A stretch of 64,000 bases of DNA, taken from the NCBI RefSeq assembly GCF_014297285.1, contig NZ_JACOQI010000004.1, forward strand, positions 1 to 64,000. The letters run 5' to 3'. Position 1 is the first letter of the stretch. Each line of letters begins with the position of its first letter. Origin of the DNA: Dysosmobacter segnis. GTDB lineage: Bacteria; Bacillota; Clostridia; Oscillospirales; Oscillospiraceae. The notes beneath the pieces are model-generated. The model saw only the letters and a list, made by a program, of their open reading frames with translations. It had not been told where the DNA came from and ran no database searches. Positions 1 to 8,700 of this stretch are shown here, piece by piece. The position numbers were made by a program, and so were the translations under genes.

Positions 1-122
1 GACTACGGCCTATTCACCCACAACTTCGTCGCGAGCCTCGTGAAAAGCTCGCTCCGCTGGTGCTTTCTTTTCTCACGTTGTTTAATTTACAAGGTGCACG
101 TCCCTCAAGCGGAACAGTCACT

Positions 123-151
123 ATTATATCAGGCTCAGTTTCATTTGTCAA
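123..151 (-). promoter_or_regulatory. Downstream promoter (P2) of a leftward tandem pair
   Basis: On the minus strand a consensus -35 TTGACA (146-151) and consensus -10 TATAAT (123-128) are separated by 17 bp. Transcription runs leftward off the window edge. Perfect hexamers, a second promoter 138 bp upstream and an A-rich stretch upstream of the -35 are typical of rRNA or other stable-RNA operons, so one probably starts beyond the edge. That gene is not visible here, so its identity is inference. Confidence 0.72.
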
Positions 152-170
152 GTACTTTTTCAAATCTTTT

Positions 171-216
171 TCAGATCTTTCTTTCAGATCTTTCTTTCAG
201 ATCTTTTCAGATCTTC
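171..216. repeat. Short tandem repeat between two promoters
   Basis: The 13-bp unit TCAGATCTTTCTT starts at 171, 184 and 197, and a shortened unit starts at 207. On the minus strand it reads as an A-rich AGATCTGAAAG repeat lying 20-65 bp upstream of the P2 -35 box, where an UP-element-like sequence would sit. It is too short and too regular to be coding. Confidence 0.65.
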
Positions 217-260
217 AAGCACCCGACTCATTCACTTCATCGCCGTCAAACAGCTTAGTT

Positions 261-289
261 AGAATACCAGATACTTCCCCGTTTGTCAA
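261..289 (-). promoter_or_regulatory. Upstream promoter (P1) of a leftward tandem pair
   Basis: On the minus strand -35 TTGACA (284-289) and -10 TATTCT (261-266) are separated by 17 bp. It fires in the same direction as P2, 138 bp upstream of it. I see no convincing gene in positions 1-393: they hold these promoters, the tandem repeat and a leader with a GCGAGC/GCTCGC hairpin. Confidence 0.65.
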
Positions 290-370
290 CGGTTTTTTCC
301 AAGTTTTTTTGATTTTAATTATTAGTATTTCTTATTCCTTACTATCGTCTTAACAGTGCCGAAAATAATC

Positions 371-399
371 TGTGCAAAACAGCCCCGATATGCTATACT
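371..399 (+). promoter_or_regulatory. Promoter of the YhaN-like ATPase gene
   Basis: A weak -35 TGTGCA (371-376) lies 17 bp from an extended -10, TGC followed by TATACT (394-399). It is 36 bp upstream of the GTG start and divergent from the leftward tandem promoters. Confidence 0.55.
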
Positions 400-435
400 G
401 ACACCATATTATATATGCTCTGCGGAGGTATCACT

Positions 436-2694
436 GTGCTGATTCAACGTATGTCCGCCGCCTTTGGGCGGCTGCGGAATGAGACCTTGCAGCTTCAGGA
501 CGGTCTCAATATCATAGAAGCCCCCAACGAAACCGGAAAATCCACCTGGTGTGCCTTTCTGACCGCCATGCTCTACGGCATCAACAGCCGTAAACGGGAC
601 AAGGCCGGTTTCATCGCCGACAAAAACCGCTACGCCCCGTGGGACGGCGGCTCCATGTCCGGACGGCTGGAATGTCACGCTGACGGTGCCGACCTCACCA
701 TCACCCGGGCTACCCGGCGGCAGACCGCCCCTATGGCGGACTTCCAAGCTGTCTACACCGGCACCGCCTCCCCTGTCGATGGATTGACCGGGACGAATTG
801 CGGGGAGACGCTGCTGGGCGTCAGCCGGGAGGTCTTTGAGCGCAGCGCCTTCATCCGCCAAAGCGGACTGGCCATCACGCAGGACGCCGGCCTGGAGCGC
901 CGCGTAGCGTCCCTCATTTCCTCCGGCGACGAGGATACCTCTTATACAGAGGCCTATGACGCTTTGAAAAAGCAGTTGAACCGCCGCCGTTTCAATAAGA
1001 GCGGCCAGCTCCCGGCCTTGGAGGCGGAGCTCGCGGAGGTCCAGCAGCAGTTGGACTCCTCCGTTCAGCTTCAGCAGCAGCTCGCAGACGCTCTGGAACG
1101 TTCTCAGGCGTTGGAGTCCGATGTGCAGGCCCTCTCCGATGAATTGGCCCAGTATGACCGGTGGGAGGCCGCGCAAAAGCGACGCCAATTAGCGGCGCTG
1201 ACCGATGCCGCCGACACCGCCGCCCAGCGGGTCCATAGCCTGACCCAGCAGTTGGAGGAAGACCGGGTCCCGGACACGGAGACCATCGGACGGCTGCGGG
1301 GCGCCATCGTCAATCTGGAAACTGTCCGTAAGAACGTAGAGAAAGCCCGCACTGATCGGGACGAGGCCATGAAAGCCCTCCTCCGGGCGGAAAAGAACGT
1401 CAATGACAGCCCCTTTGCCGGTCAGACGGCGGAGAGCGCCCGGAAGGAAGCCCAAGGCACCTCATCCGACCGGGTCCCCGGCCCTATCGCTTTTCGAGAG
1501 CTGGCGATTTTCTTTTTGTTTCTTGCGGCGGCAGGCGGCATCTTTGCCCTGCTGTACTCGCAGTTGTCCGTCCTCTCTCTGCCCCTCTTTCAGTTGGTGC
1601 CCTGGGCCCTTCCCGCACTGGCGGCAGCCGTTGTGGCAGCAGCCGGCACCTATATTTCCCGCCAGTACCGACAGCACGCTTTAAAAAAGCTGTGCAATAT
1701 CGCCCTCATGAAGCGGTTCGGCACCACGGATACCAACGAGATTACTGCCTTTGCGGATGCCTATACCGCCGCCGTGGAGGTCCGGGACGCCGCGCAGGCG
1801 GACCTGAACACCAAATCCGCCACCGCCGACGCTTACTACAATACCCTGACCACCAACGAACAGGCAATTTTGTTGGAGGTCCGGCGCTTTGCCCCCGCCG
1901 CCTTTGACATCCCCACCGCCGATCAGGTCCTGCGGCAGGCCGCCCAGCGCCGCAAGGCACTGTCCGAGGCCCAGACCGCCGCCAGAGAAGCTCAGGTCCG
2001 TCTGGATCTTCTGGTTCAGCAAGGCATCCCGGACAGCTGTGATATGGAATCAACTCCTCCTCTTCGCAGTCGGGAAACCGTCGCGGATGCGCTGGCACAG
2101 GCGCAGGTCCAGTTGGCCGCCGCCCGTTCCGCCACCGACCGCCTGACCGGTCAGCTTCACGCTATGGGGGATCCTGACGGGCTGCGGGCTTCCGCCGAAT
2201 CTCTGCAAAGCCAGACCGGTCAGCTTCAGGAGGAATATGACGCCCTGCGTCTGGCCATGGACACTTTGGCCGGTGCCAATACCGTCCTGCAAAACCGATT
2301 TTCCCCCCAGCTCAGCCGCCGGACGACGGAGATCTTCCATGAGCTGACCGAGGGACGCTACACCGCCGCCGCTCTAGACCGGAGCTTTCACCTCACTGCC
2401 CGCCCCGCCGGGGACCCCATTGACCGGGACATCCAGCTTTTGTCCGCCGGGGCCGCAGATCAGCTCTACCTCTCCGCTCGGCTGGCCATCTGCGAGCTGG
2501 TGCTGCCGCCGGAGAAATCCATCCCCATTATTCTGGATGACGCTCTCACTAATTTCGACGACGAGCGCTGCGCCACCGCCCTCCGGTGGCTGAAGCAGGC
2601 AGCAGCCCATCGGCAGATCCTCCTGTTCACCTGCCACAGCCGGGAGGCCGATTTCTTTGCCAGAGACCCGGAAGTGGCCGTTCAGCGTCTGTGA
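436..2694 (+). CDS. YhaN/SbcC-like SMC-type AAA ATPase
   Basis: This 752-residue protein has the split ABC/SMC ATPase layout. Walker A (APNETGKST) is near the N-terminus and a Q-loop region (FIRQSGL) follows. A long Glu/Gln/Ala-rich coiled-coil middle is interrupted by a hydrophobic hairpin at about residues 355-410. The C-terminal end carries a signature-like segment (LSAGAADQ), Walker B (IPIILDDAL) and a late His (TCHSRE). Family members (B. subtilis YhaN, SbcC) usually work with an SbcD/YhaO-type nuclease in DNA end processing. No such partner is adjacent here. GTG at 436 is chosen because GGAGG (424-428) sits 7 nt upstream, whereas ATG 415 has no ribosome binding site. The exact substrate is unknown. 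Confidence 0.8.
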   Translation: MLIQRMSAAFGRLRNETLQLQDGLNIIEAPNETGKSTWCAFLTAMLYGINSRKRDKAGFIADKNRYAPWDGGSMSGRLECHADGADLTITRATRRQTAPMADFQAVYTGTASPVDGLTGTNCGETLLGVSREVFERSAFIRQSGLAITQDAGLERRVASLISSGDEDTSYTEAYDALKKQLNRRRFNKSGQLPALEAELAEVQQQLDSSVQLQQQLADALERSQALESDVQALSDELAQYDRWEAAQKRRQLAALTDAADTAAQRVHSLTQQLEEDRVPDTETIGRLRGAIVNLETVRKNVEKARTDRDEAMKALLRAEKNVNDSPFAGQTAESARKEAQGTSSDRVPGPIAFRELAIFFLFLAAAGGIFALLYSQLSVLSLPLFQLVPWALPALAAAVVAAAGTYISRQYRQHALKKLCNIALMKRFGTTDTNEITAFADAYTAAVEVRDAAQADLNTKSATADAYYNTLTTNEQAILLEVRRFAPAAFDIPTADQVLRQAAQRRKALSEAQTAAREAQVRLDLLVQQGIPDSCDMESTPPLRSRETVADALAQAQVQLAAARSATDRLTGQLHAMGDPDGLRASAESLQSQTGQLQEEYDALRLAMDTLAGANTVLQNRFSPQLSRRTTEIFHELTEGRYTAAALDRSFHLTARPAGDPIDRDIQLLSAGAADQLYLSARLAICELVLPPEKSIPIILDDALTNFDDERCATALRWLKQAAAHRQILLFTCHSREADFFARDPEVAVQRL

Positions 2695-2708
2695 TGACCG
2701 GTTATTTA

Positions 2709-2873
2709 TTCAGCGTGTCGAAAAAGTCTTTTCGCCTCACTGAACAAGCTTTCAGAGCTTTATAAAAGTTTTGAAAACTTGGGATTTCAATGGCGCAGGA
2801 CACCCTTCTTGGGTTTCCCGCACACACCCTTCCTTACCGTTGCAGTGAATTTACCGCTTTATCGACGCTCTCA
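2709..2873 (+). repeat. Structured interspersed repeat, copy A
   Basis: This 165-bp element begins 14 nt after the ATPase stop codon and matches copy B (18057-18221) along its whole length. Its ends are imperfect inverted repeats (CAGCGTGTCGAAAAAG against GAGAGCGTCGATAAAG). Inside are a long stem (about 2748-2782, loop ATA) and a second hairpin with the loop ACCC-TTCTT-GGGT. Against copy B, one stem pair changes from T-A to C-G, while others change between G-T and standard pairs, which suggests selection on RNA structure. It could be a MITE-like element or a 3'-UTR RNA. Confidence 0.7.
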
Positions 2874-2888
2874 TTTATGATCAAGGTG

Positions 2889-2916
2889 TTGACGAACTGA
2901 CCGGAATGGGTATAAG
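2889..2916 (+). promoter_or_regulatory. Promoter of mrp
   Basis: -35 TTGACG (2889-2894) and -10 TATAAG (2911-2916) have a 16-bp spacer, just beyond repeat copy A and 72 nt before the mrp start. Confidence 0.6.
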
Positions 2917-2987
2917 ATAGTTCTGATCATCCCGGTCATACTATTATTTATAGTGAGATTTGAAATAGAAAAAGGAGATTCAAGCTT

Positions 2988-3806
2988 ATGAGTGAATGTA
3001 CGCACGACTGCTCCAGCTGCGGGGAGAGCTGTGCTTCCCGGGAGCCTCAGTCCCTGCTGAAGGCCCACCATGCCGACGCCCATGTGGGCAAGGTCTATGG
3101 TATCGTATCCGGTAAGGGCGGTGTAGGCAAGTCCATGGTCACCAGCCAGTTGGCTGTTACCATGCGCCGCCGTGGCTATCAGGTCGGTATTCTGGACGCT
3201 GATATCACCGGCCCCTCCATCCCCAAGGCCTTCGGCATCCATGACCGGGCCATGGGCACGGAAAACGCCCTAATCCCCTCGGAATCCAAGACCGGTATTC
3301 AGGTCATGTCCATCAACCTCCTGCTGGAGAACGAGACCGACCCCGTGATCTGGCGCGGTCCCGTCATTTCCGGCGTGGTCCAGCAGTTCTGGACGGATGT
3401 TCTGTGGAACTGCGACTATCTGTTCGTGGATATGCCTCCCGGAACCGGCGACGTGTCCCTGTCCGTGTTCCAGTCCATCCCTCTGGACGGCATCATCATC
3501 GTGGCCTCCCCCCAAGATTTGGTGGGCATGGTGGTAGAAAAGGCTGTCAAGATGGCGGAGATGATGAATGTCCCCATCGTGGGTCTGGTGGAAAACATGA
3601 GCTATGTGGCCTGCCCGGACTGCGGCAAGAAGATCTACCTCTTCGGCGAGGGCAAAACGGCTCAAGCCGCTGCCGCGCACAACCTGCCTCTTCTGGCGGA
3701 AATGCCCATCGATCCCGTTCTGGCATCCCTGACGGACGCCGGCAGTATCGAGGATTTCCAGGGTGATTGGCTCAAGACCGTCGCTGACCATCTGGCTGAA
3801 AAATAA
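2988..3806 (+). CDS. mrp: Mrp/NBP35-family ATP-binding iron-sulfur carrier
   Basis: This 272-residue cytosolic P-loop ATPase belongs to the Mrp/ApbC/NBP35 family, which binds and transfers Fe-S clusters to apoproteins. The deviant Walker A GKGGVGKS is at about residues 43-50, followed by the ILDADITGPS motif and MPPGTGD. A Cys-rich N-terminus (ECTHDCSSCGESC) and the C-terminal CPDC pair can hold a cluster, as in the NBP35-like branch. The start follows AAAGGAG with good spacing. It is monocistronic, with a promoter upstream and a terminator directly after it. The family is clear; the client proteins are unknown. Confidence 0.9.
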   Translation: MSECTHDCSSCGESCASREPQSLLKAHHADAHVGKVYGIVSGKGGVGKSMVTSQLAVTMRRRGYQVGILDADITGPSIPKAFGIHDRAMGTENALIPSESKTGIQVMSINLLLENETDPVIWRGPVISGVVQQFWTDVLWNCDYLFVDMPPGTGDVSLSVFQSIPLDGIIIVASPQDLVGMVVEKAVKMAEMMNVPIVGLVENMSYVACPDCGKKIYLFGEGKTAQAAAAHNLPLLAEMPIDPVLASLTDAGSIEDFQGDWLKTVADHLAEK

Positions 3807-3809
3807 GGG

Positions 3810-3843
3810 AAGCCGCGCCGTGTTTTTCCACGGTGCGGCTTTT
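3810..3843 (+). terminator. Terminator of mrp
   Basis: The stem AAGCCGCGCCGTG/CACGGTGCGGCTT with a TTTTTC loop, ending in a T-run, starts 4 nt after the mrp stop codon. Confidence 0.8.
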
Positions 3844-3923
3844 CACGGCTTTTTGTCCGTTTACGGCACGCATTTTCACAAAGTCACCAACTTCCCGGCA
3901 ATAGTTTTTGTGTGGAAAAGCAG

Positions 3924-3952
3924 TTGCAAAAGCAGTAGAAATCCGGGATAAT
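3924..3952 (+). promoter_or_regulatory. Promoter of xpt
   Basis: -35 TTGCAA (3924-3929) and -10 GATAAT (3947-3952) have a 17-bp spacer. The leader is only about 55 nt. I see no purine riboswitch, which many Firmicutes carry upstream of xpt. Confidence 0.6.
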
Positions 3953-4015
3953 AAAGGCAGTCTCTACTTAAAAAAAACGATTATATAAATAGAAAGCACA
4001 AAGGAGGAGCACCAA

Positions 4016-4594
4016 ATGCAGGAGCTGAAGGAGCGGATCGTAAAAGAGGGCAAGGTTCTGCCCGGCAATATCATCAAGGTGGACGGTTTCCTGAACCACC
4101 GCATCGACACCGGACTGCTGACCCGGATCGCTGAGGAATTCGGCAAGTATTTTAATATGGACGAGGTCACCATGGTCCTCACGGCAGAAGCCAGCGGCAT
4201 TGCTCTGGCCACCGCTGTGGCCACCTATTTCCATAAGCCCATGATTTTTGCCAAGAAGGCCAAGAGCGACAACATCGAGGGCGGCCTCTATCAGAGCGAC
4301 ATCTACTCTTATACCTACAAGAAGAAGGTCACCCTGCTGGTAAGCAAGGAGTGGCTCTCCTCTGACGATAAGGTCCTCATCATTGATGACTTCATGGCTA
4401 ACGGTGAAGCTATGCGCGGCCTGTGTGACATCGTGACCGCCGCCGGCGCCACCCTGATGGGTATCGGCTGCGCCGTGGAAAAGGGCTTTCAGGGCGGCGG
4501 TGACCGTCTGCGCGCTGCCGGCGTCAACCTGAAGTCTCTGGCCATTATTGAATCCGCTGAGCCCGGCAACATTGTGTTCCGGGACGACGACTGA
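4016..4594 (+). CDS. xpt: Xanthine phosphoribosyltransferase
   Basis: This 192-residue type I phosphoribosyltransferase converts xanthine and PRPP to XMP in purine salvage. The PRPP-binding motif VLIIDDFMANGEA lies at about residues 122-134. The N-terminal segment (KVDGFLNHRID) and overall length match B. subtilis Xpt (194 aa). The RBS AAAGGAGGAG precedes the ATG. The guaA-type gene is next on the same strand, so XMP made here could pass to GMP synthase, and the nucleoside importer and deoD at the far end of the window feed the same pathway. Adenine phosphoribosyltransferase is the nearest alternative, but sequence and size favour Xpt. Confidence 0.9.
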   Translation: MQELKERIVKEGKVLPGNIIKVDGFLNHRIDTGLLTRIAEEFGKYFNMDEVTMVLTAEASGIALATAVATYFHKPMIFAKKAKSDNIEGGLYQSDIYSYTYKKKVTLLVSKEWLSSDDKVLIIDDFMANGEAMRGLCDIVTAAGATLMGIGCAVEKGFQGGGDRLRAAGVNLKSLAIIESAEPGNIVFRDDD

Positions 4595-4690
4595 TCGTCC
4601 TCACCATTCCGCGGGAGGCGGCGCATCATGACGCTGCCTCCCCTTTTTCAACAGAATCTATTCAATTCAAAATACAAGGAGGAACCTACC

Positions 4691-5671
4691 ATGTCAAGCA
4701 ATGTTCGTCCCGCAACCATGGAGCGCATCACCACCCCCGCTCTGGCAGAGAGCTTTATCGACCAGCAGCTCGCAGAACTGCGTCAGCAGATCGGTGATAA
4801 GAAAGTCCTGCTGGCCCTCTCCGGCGGTGTGGACAGCTCCGTAGTCGCCGCTCTGCTCATCAAAGCCATCGGCAAGCAGCTCATCTGCGTTCACGTGAAC
4901 CACGGTCTGCTCCGCAAGGGCGAGCCTGAGCAGGTCATCGAGGTGTTCCAGAACCAGATGGACGCCAACCTCATCTATGTGGACGCTGTGGATCGCTTCC
5001 TGGACAAGCTGGCCGGCATTTCCGACCCAGAGCAGAAGCGCAAGATCATCGGCAAGGAGTTCATCGACGTTTTCGCTGAGGAGGCTCAGAAGCTGGAGGG
5101 CATCTCCTTCCTGGCTCAGGGCACCATTTACCCCGACATTCTGGAATCCGACGGCATCAAGTCCCACCACAACGTAGGCGGCCTGCCCGAGGATCTGCAG
5201 TTTGAGCTGGTGGAGCCGGTGAAGCTGCTCTACAAGGACGAGGTCCGTGTGGTAGGCAAGGCGCTGGGGCTACCCGACAACATGGTCTACCGTCAGCCCT
5301 TCCCCGGCCCCGGTCTGGGCGTCCGCTGCATCGGCGCCATCACCCGTGACCGTCTGGAGGCCGTTCGGGAATCCGACGCCATCCTCCGTGAGGAATTCGC
5401 CAAGAACGGTCTGGAGGGCAAGGTCTGGCAGTACTTCACCGTAGTGCCCGACATCAAGTCCACCGGCATCATCGACGGCAAGCGTTCCTTCGACTGGCCG
5501 GTTATCATCCGGGCCGTCAACACCGTGGATGCCGTCACCGCCGAGGTGGCCCAGCTGGACTTTGGCATGATGCAGCACATCGTGGACCGCATCACTCACG
5601 AGGTCTCCGGCGTCAACCGTGTTCTGTGGGATCTGACTCCCAAGCCCACCGGCACCATCGAATGGGAATAA
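4691..5671 (+). CDS. guaA: GMP synthase ATP-pyrophosphatase subunit, no glutaminase domain
   Basis: This 326-residue protein covers only the synthetase half of GMP synthase, which aminates XMP to GMP. The PP-loop SGGVDSS is at about residues 45-51. The C-terminal dimerisation/XMP-binding domain is complete (RQPFPGPGLGVR, ending KPTGTIEWE). Bacterial GuaA is normally about 510-525 residues with an N-terminal class I glutamine amidotransferase domain, which is absent here. No CGE-type triad appears upstream in any frame. A separate glutaminase subunit would have to be encoded elsewhere, or ammonia used directly. ATG 4691 is chosen for the AAGGAGGAA box upstream, and an extension to 4628 is unlikely. 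Confidence 0.88.
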   Translation: MSSNVRPATMERITTPALAESFIDQQLAELRQQIGDKKVLLALSGGVDSSVVAALLIKAIGKQLICVHVNHGLLRKGEPEQVIEVFQNQMDANLIYVDAVDRFLDKLAGISDPEQKRKIIGKEFIDVFAEEAQKLEGISFLAQGTIYPDILESDGIKSHHNVGGLPEDLQFELVEPVKLLYKDEVRVVGKALGLPDNMVYRQPFPGPGLGVRCIGAITRDRLEAVRESDAILREEFAKNGLEGKVWQYFTVVPDIKSTGIIDGKRSFDWPVIIRAVNTVDAVTAEVAQLDFGMMQHIVDRITHEVSGVNRVLWDLTPKPTGTIEWE

Positions 5672-5704
5672 GCCACTCCTCAAAAAGCCGAATCATTAAG
5701 AATC

Positions 5705-5746
5705 AAGAGCTATCTGGTCTCAGGTGAGATCAGATAGCTCTTTTTT
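5705..5746. terminator. Bidirectional terminator between guaA and mfd
   Basis: The perfect 12-bp stem AAGAGCTATCTG/CAGATAGCTCTT carries a T-run on the plus side and As on the other. It lies between the convergent guaA and mfd genes. Confidence 0.85.
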
Positions 5747-5793
5747 GTTCACTATTTCTTTTGGGCAACCGCACCATCCGGCAAAGCAGAACT

Positions 5794-8700
5794 TTACGCT
5801 TTCTCCAGCGCCTGTGTTGCCAGCTTCAGATCCTCCACCAGTTCCAAAGCCGTGTCCAGCACGTTGGCGCCGGGCTTCAGCTTCAGCGTCAGCATAGGCG
5901 TCTCCCCGGCAGAGAGGGTCAGGCGGAATTTGTACTTTGTCAATCCGCACACATGCACCAGCGCCTCCGGGCGGAACACCGCCAATGTGAAGCGCAGCGC
6001 GTCCTTCTTCTGAGTGATGTCGGACACCCCGGCCTTGGCGGCGGCGGCGCGCAGCAGCGCCACATCCAGCAGTGCCAGCACCGGCTTCGGCGGCTCGCCG
6101 TACCGGTCAATCATCTCGTCCATCAGGTCGGAGGCGTCATCGTTGGTGCGGATAGCCGCAATGCGGCGGTAGAGATCCATCCGCTGCTCCGGGGAGGTCA
6201 CATACCGTTCCGGGATATTGGCATTCAGGGTCAGGTCGGCGGCACATTCCGTCTCGATTTTCTTTTCCTCGCCCCGTTCCTCCAAAACCGCCTCCTCCAG
6301 CAGCTTCAGATACAGGTCATAGCCCACGCTCATCAGGTAGCCGGACTGCTCTGGCCCCAGCAGATTGCCCGCGCCCCGGATCTCCAGATCCCGCATGGCG
6401 ATCTTAAAGCCGGAGCCGAATTCCACGTACTCCCGGATGGCCGCCAGCCGTTTCGCGGCGGTCTCCTGCAAGATCTTCCCCTGCCGGTAGGTGAGGTAGG
6501 CGTAAGCCCGGCGGGTGCTGCGTCCGATCCGTCCCCGGATCTGGTGGAGCTGGGCAAGGCCCAACCGGTCGGCATCCTCCATGATGAGGGTATTGACGTT
6601 GGGAATGTCGATGCCGGTTTCAATGATGGTGGTGCAGACCAACACATCCGCCTCTCCGTCCACCATGGCCTGCATGACGGCGGACAGTTCCTGCTCGCCC
6701 ATCTTGCCGTGGCCCACTGCCACCCGGACCTCCGGCCCCAGCAGCTTCTGGATGCGGGAGGCAGTGAGGTCAATGGTCTCCACCCGGTTGTGTAGGTAGT
6801 AGATCTGACCGCCCCGGGCCAATTCCTTCCGCATGGCGTCCTCCAGGATCCCCCAGTCATGCTCCAGCACATAAGTCTGCACCGGCTGACGGTCGGCTGG
6901 CGGCTCCTCAATGGTAGACATATCCCGCAGACCGGAGAGGGCCATATTCAGCGTCCGGGGGATGGGGGTGGCAGACAGGGTCAGCACATCCACCTGACGG
7001 CTCATCTCCTTGAGCCGCTCCTTGTGGGTCACGCCGAAGCGCTGCTCCTCGTCGATGACCAGCAGCCCCAGATCCTTGAACTCCATATTTTTCTGCAAGA
7101 GCTTGTGAGTGCCGATCAGCAGGTCCAGACCGCCGGTGCGGGCAGCCTCCAAAATGCGTTTCTGCTCCTTGGCGGTGGTGAATCGGGAAAGGACCTCGAT
7201 CTTCACCGGGAAGTCCTTGAACCGGCCGCAGGCGGTGGCGTAGTGCTGCTGGGCCAGAACGGTGGTGGGCACCAAAATTGCCGCCTGCTTGCCGTCCAGG
7301 ACGCATTTCATAATGGCCCGGAGCGCCACCTCCGTCTTGCCGTAGCCCACATCGCCGCAAAGGAGGCGATCCATGGGCCGGGGCTTTTCCATGTCCTTTT
7401 TGATGTCGGCAATGGCCTGTAATTGGTCCCCGGTCTCGGCGTAGGGGAAGGCCTCTTCAAACTCCGTCTGCCACGGGGAATCCGGCGAGAAGGCAAAGCC
7501 GGGGCGGCACTGCCGCTCGGCGTACAGCTTGGTCAACCCCGCTGCCAGATCCTTGGCGGCTTTCCGGGCCTTGGTTTTCTGCTTGGCCCACTCCGTTCCG
7601 CCCAGCTTATTGAGCCGGGTCCGCTCCTGATCCTCACCGCCGCCGATGTATTTGCTCACCATGTCCAACTGGGTCACAGGCACATACAGGCAGTCGCCCC
7701 CGGCGTAATCGATCTTGATATAATCCTTCTCCACGCCGTCTACCGGCATCCGCTGGATGCCCGCGAAGCGGCCGATGCCGTGGTGGGTGTGGACCACCAG
7801 ATCGCCGGGGGACAAATCCGTGTAGGATTGGAGTTTTTGGCGGTTGGAATCCTTTTTCAGCTTCAGCTTTTTCTGGGTGGGGGCCGTTAACTGCCCCTCT
7901 GTCAGCACCGCCAGCTTCAGCGCCGGCCACTCACAGCCCGCGGACAGCGCTCCCACGGTGATCCGCAGCTCGCCGGGTTTCGGCATGGCGGCCCCCTTCA
8001 GATCCAGTACGGCGGGGATGCTCCGCTCCTCCAAGAGCCGCAGCAGGTTCTTCGCCCGGACCTCACCGCCGCAGAGCACCAGCACAGCACTGCCGGTGTT
8101 CCGGTAGTGCTCCAAGTCCGTGACGGCGGTCTCCAGACTGCCGCCGTAGGAGCTGAGCTGCCGGGCGTTGATGGCCAGCAGGCCGCGGGGCTTCAGGGGG
8201 TGCCGGGAGGTGGGCAGCGCGTCCAGCATCACCACCGGAAAATCCGCCAACTGCGCGAACAGCGCCTCTCCGGAAAGACAGACCTCCGCCGCGTCCCCCA
8301 CCATCAGACCGGCCTCCATAAGGGCCTCCGTGTCCTGATGGAGCTGAAGCAGCACGGTTTTCACCCGCTGTTCAACGCGCCCTCCTTCGCAGAGGAACAC
8401 CACGGCGTCCGGCGGCAGGTAGTCCGCGCCTCCGGCGGCGTCCGGGTAGATCAGGCTCAGATAGCGGTCCAGGCCGTTGACCTCCGCGCCGCTGCGGAAA
8501 CGCTCCGCGTCTCCCCGGAGGGTCTGGGCGATCTTCTCTCCGTTTTCTTTCTTAGCGTACTTGACGGCCAGCTTTTCGATCTGCTCCGCCAGATGGGTAA
8601 GCCCGCCGGGGGCCAGCCCCGGCAGCACCTCCGCCGCCGGCAGCAGCAGCGCAGAGGAGACGTTTTCCGTCCTCCGCTGGGTGCCGGGGTCGAACAGTCC

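Noticed and set aside
60..353. Small plus-strand ORFs at the left edge
   Set aside because: They lie over two minus-strand promoters and a tandem repeat, with no RBS.
3850..4015. Purine riboswitch before xpt
   Set aside because: No conserved junction sequences, and the promoter leaves only about 55 nt of leader.
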